A model generated the notes under the pieces. That model saw nothing but the letters and a program-made list of their open reading frames with translations, did no database searches and was not told the origin of the DNA. From NCBI GenBank assembly GCA_001798455.1, contig MGSI01000119.1:1-5984 (forward strand): a stretch of 5,984 bases of DNA, in the 5' to 3' direction. A program made the translations under genes and the position numbers. This DNA is from Deltaproteobacteria bacterium RIFCSPLOWO2_02_FULL_57_26. GTDB lineage: Bacteria; Desulfobacterota; Binatia; UBA9968. This document shows positions 4,549 through 5,984 of this stretch, piece after piece. Each line of letters starts with the position of its first letter. Within the stretch, counting starts at the first letter, position 1.

Positions 4549-5595
4549 CTATCCAAGAATCTCCTTCAATTTTTGCACGACATCAGGACCAAGCTTGAAT
4601 AGTCGGGCCACTATAGTTTGAACTTCCTCGCCTCCCACCGGATCGACATCGAGCCTGGCTTTCCTGGTCTCAGCCACAAACTCCGGGTCCCTTATGGTGT
4701 TCATGAACGCCTCGCGCAGGAGTCGCACTCTATCGCTCGGCGTGCCCGGTGATAATGCAAACGGGCGGATGATTGCGCTCATATCATGAATACCTGCCTG
4801 GATCAGCTGTCGCGCCTCATCTGTTTTCGCGAAGTTAATGGCTAGCGGGACCTTCGGCAGGTCAGGGTGCGGCTTCGGCAGCATCTGCAGCACAACCACC
4901 GCATCACCCGCGTCTACCGCTTTGCCCCATATCGCCTTGACGGAATACCAGTTCCAACCACAAGAACCCGCGACCTCGCCGCCTTCCGCAGCGACCCGGA
5001 CATCCGCGGTGCCTTTGTAACCGGCAACGAGCTGGATGGGAAGCCCGAGGGCCGCTTTGAGGATCCTCGGGTGATCATGAGTGGGATCGCCCGGCCCGGT
5101 GCCGCCTACTTTTGCTGGCGTTTTTGTAGCCCAGAGTTGATCCATGCTGATAACACCGCTCGCCTTGGTAAAGACACAGATGGGTGTGTCTTTTACCGGC
5201 GCGCCGATGTACTCAAACTTGAGCGCGTCAAACTCAGTCCCCGGTCGCCCCAGAATCTGGCCAAGGAAGAGGCCTCCGATAAAGTGGCCGATGGTGAGCC
5301 CGTCCGGCTTGGCGACCCTATAGAGATGATTGGCTGCAATTAGGCTTCCAGCCCCAGGCATATTTTCCACGATAACGGTCGGGGTACCCGGGAGCTGCCT
5401 CCCCAGGTGGCGCCCTATCGCCCGGGCGTAAGTATCAAAGCCCCCTCCCGGCGAAAAACCCACTACCATACGAATCGTCTTGCCTTTATAGAAATCGTGC
5501 GTAGATGCGTGTGCCGTACCTGCAACAGCGGCGATCCCGATGATCAGCGAGATCAACCGTGTCCGGACAGCCGGGAAACGTATTTTTAGAAACAT
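4549..5595 (-). CDS. Tripartite tricarboxylate transporter substrate-binding receptor (TctC/Bug family)
   Basis: This 348-aa periplasmic solute receptor is of normal length for the family. It has a clear signal peptide: basic N-end (MFLKIRFPAVRTR), hydrophobic core (LISLIIGIAAVAG) and likely cleavage after AHA at residue 30. The mature protein starts with the family hallmark KTIRMVVGFSPGGGFDTYAR (39-58), then VIVENMPGAGS (74-84) and AKPDG (95-99). These form the two loops that bind the carboxylate of the ligand in Bug proteins. ATG 5595 is chosen over an open frame reaching 5841 because the signal peptide starts here and GGAGG precedes it by 8 bases. No TctA or TctB membrane gene is in the window, so it is an orphan receptor, which is common in lineages that have multiplied this family. 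The ligand is unknown; dicarboxylates, tricarboxylates, aromatics and amides are all known for relatives. A GatC-like gene is divergent from it. Confidence 0.93.
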   Translation of the reverse strand: MFLKIRFPAVRTRLISLIIGIAAVAGTAHASTHDFYKGKTIRMVVGFSPGGGFDTYARAIGRHLGRQLPGTPTVIVENMPGAGSLIAANHLYRVAKPDGLTIGHFIGGLFLGQILGRPGTEFDALKFEYIGAPVKDTPICVFTKASGVISMDQLWATKTPAKVGGTGPGDPTHDHPRILKAALGLPIQLVAGYKGTADVRVAAEGGEVAGSCGWNWYSVKAIWGKAVDAGDAVVVLQMLPKPHPDLPKVPLAINFAKTDEARQLIQAGIHDMSAIIRPFALSPGTPSDRVRLLREAFMNTIRDPEFVAETRKARLDVDPVGGEEVQTIVARLFKLGPDVVQKLKEILG

Positions 5596-5603
5596 ATTTC
5601 CTG

Positions 5604-5608
5604 CCTCC
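5604..5608 (-). promoter_or_regulatory. Ribosome-binding site deciding the TctC start
   Basis: GGAGG on the minus strand (CCTCC on plus) lies 8 bases before ATG 5595. Together with the signal peptide that follows, it fixes the start 82 codons inside the longest open frame. Confidence 0.75.
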
Positions 5609-5796
5609 CTGGCTTTCGAATACCATATCGACTGTGGGTTGGCCAGTCCTGAGCCTTGCCATGTCCCCCGGTATACGAGCGTTTGGCTTGCAATAGAGCC
5701 GCAGCAAGCTTGACCCGAGTCTGGGACCGGAGATAGACTGGCACGCACCAGCAAAGGAAACTTGCCGAACCTTCTTTTAGGTGAGAGGGGGCAGAG

Positions 5797-5984
5797 ATGG
5801 AGAAGCTGACCGAGCAGACGCTGGCCACGTTGTTGGCGCAAGCGGGTCTTGAGCCCAAAGAAGGCGATCTAGAGCGCTTCGGGGAACTCATTGACAAGTA
5901 CATGGCGGCGCTCAAGGCGCTTCATTCCGTTGACCTCGGAGACGAGGAGATCGCGCCCACCTTTCACCCTGAATGGGGCTCGAA
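5797..5984 (+). CDS. GatC-like / amidase-associated small protein, 5' part
   Basis: The 62 residues visible before the window ends begin MEKLTEQTLATLLAQAG. The pattern is a short N-terminal helix starting near 'LT', then AGLEPKEGDLERFGELIDKYMAALKALHSVDL, then an acidic turn and TFHPEWG. This matches the GatC fold (subunit C of Asp-tRNA/Glu-tRNA amidotransferase) in its degenerate, stand-alone form. Such proteins commonly sit directly upstream of an amidase-signature (GatA-like) hydrolase and may help it fold or bind. The canonical GatC ending 'x-R-x-D' is outside the window or absent. The start is ATG 5797, with the purine-rich GAGAGGGGG (5783-5791) as ribosome site. It is divergent from the TctC receptor gene with 201 bp between, so a shared promoter region is possible. 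The amidase partner is predicted, not seen. Confidence 0.65.
   Translation, partial: MEKLTEQTLATLLAQAGLEPKEGDLERFGELIDKYMAALKALHSVDLGDEEIAPTFHPEWGS

Noticed and set aside
5596..5841. N-terminal extension of the TctC gene to an upstream start
   Set aside because: The extension is Arg/Gln/Ser-rich with no family match. A proper signal peptide and a GGAGG site support the start at 5595, and the extension would overlap the start of the GatC-like gene.

Overview
The window looks like a piece of chromosome from an uncultured, GC-rich bacterium. The gene families (an aerobic CO dehydrogenase / xanthine dehydrogenase-type hydroxylase, a TctC-type solute receptor, a GatC-like protein of the kind that precedes amidases) and the scattered transposon-like repeats fit a soil or groundwater lineage of the Deltaproteobacteria, Binatota, Rokubacteria or NC10 kind. 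This placement is inference; the window has no rRNA, tRNA or other phylogenetic marker.

Layout. Positions 2-184 (+) are the C-terminal end of a CoxM-like FAD subunit. One base after its stop comes a complete CoxS-like [2Fe-2S] subunit (186-650, +). No catalytic molybdopterin subunit follows, so it must lie upstream or elsewhere. The next 603 bp hold no convincing gene, but they do hold inverted repeats, an intrinsic-terminator-like hairpin (928-954) and a perfect 19-bp tandem duplication (1051-1088). A small conserved hypothetical protein of 75 aa follows (1254-1481, +). After it comes a 340-bp repeat-rich spacer containing a 17-bp-arm inverted repeat (1660-1710) that resembles the ends of REP-associated (IS200-like) transposon elements.

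On the minus strand, an MFS_3-type efflux transporter (3729-2473, GTG start) is followed after 51 bp by a class I SAM-dependent methyltransferase (2421-1822), probably in one transcript. A 313-bp spacer then separates the MFS gene from a divergent VOC/glyoxalase-fold protein (4043-4411, +), which has a strong Shine-Dalgarno and a small palindrome just upstream. A periplasmic TctC/Bug receptor is convergent with it (5595-4549, -). Divergent from the receptor, at the right edge, begins a GatC-like small protein (5797 to the window end, +).

How the genes work together. CoxM and CoxS would pass electrons from a molybdenum hydroxylase active site through [2Fe-2S] clusters to FAD. The TctC receptor and the GatC/amidase-like locus are divergent neighbours and may handle an organic acid or amide, which is inference. 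The transporter and methyltransferase could be a small-molecule modification and export pair. I see no CRISPR array, complete transposase, phage gene or clear novel multi-gene system. The least explained items are the 75-aa conserved protein and the repeat-rich spacers on either side of it.
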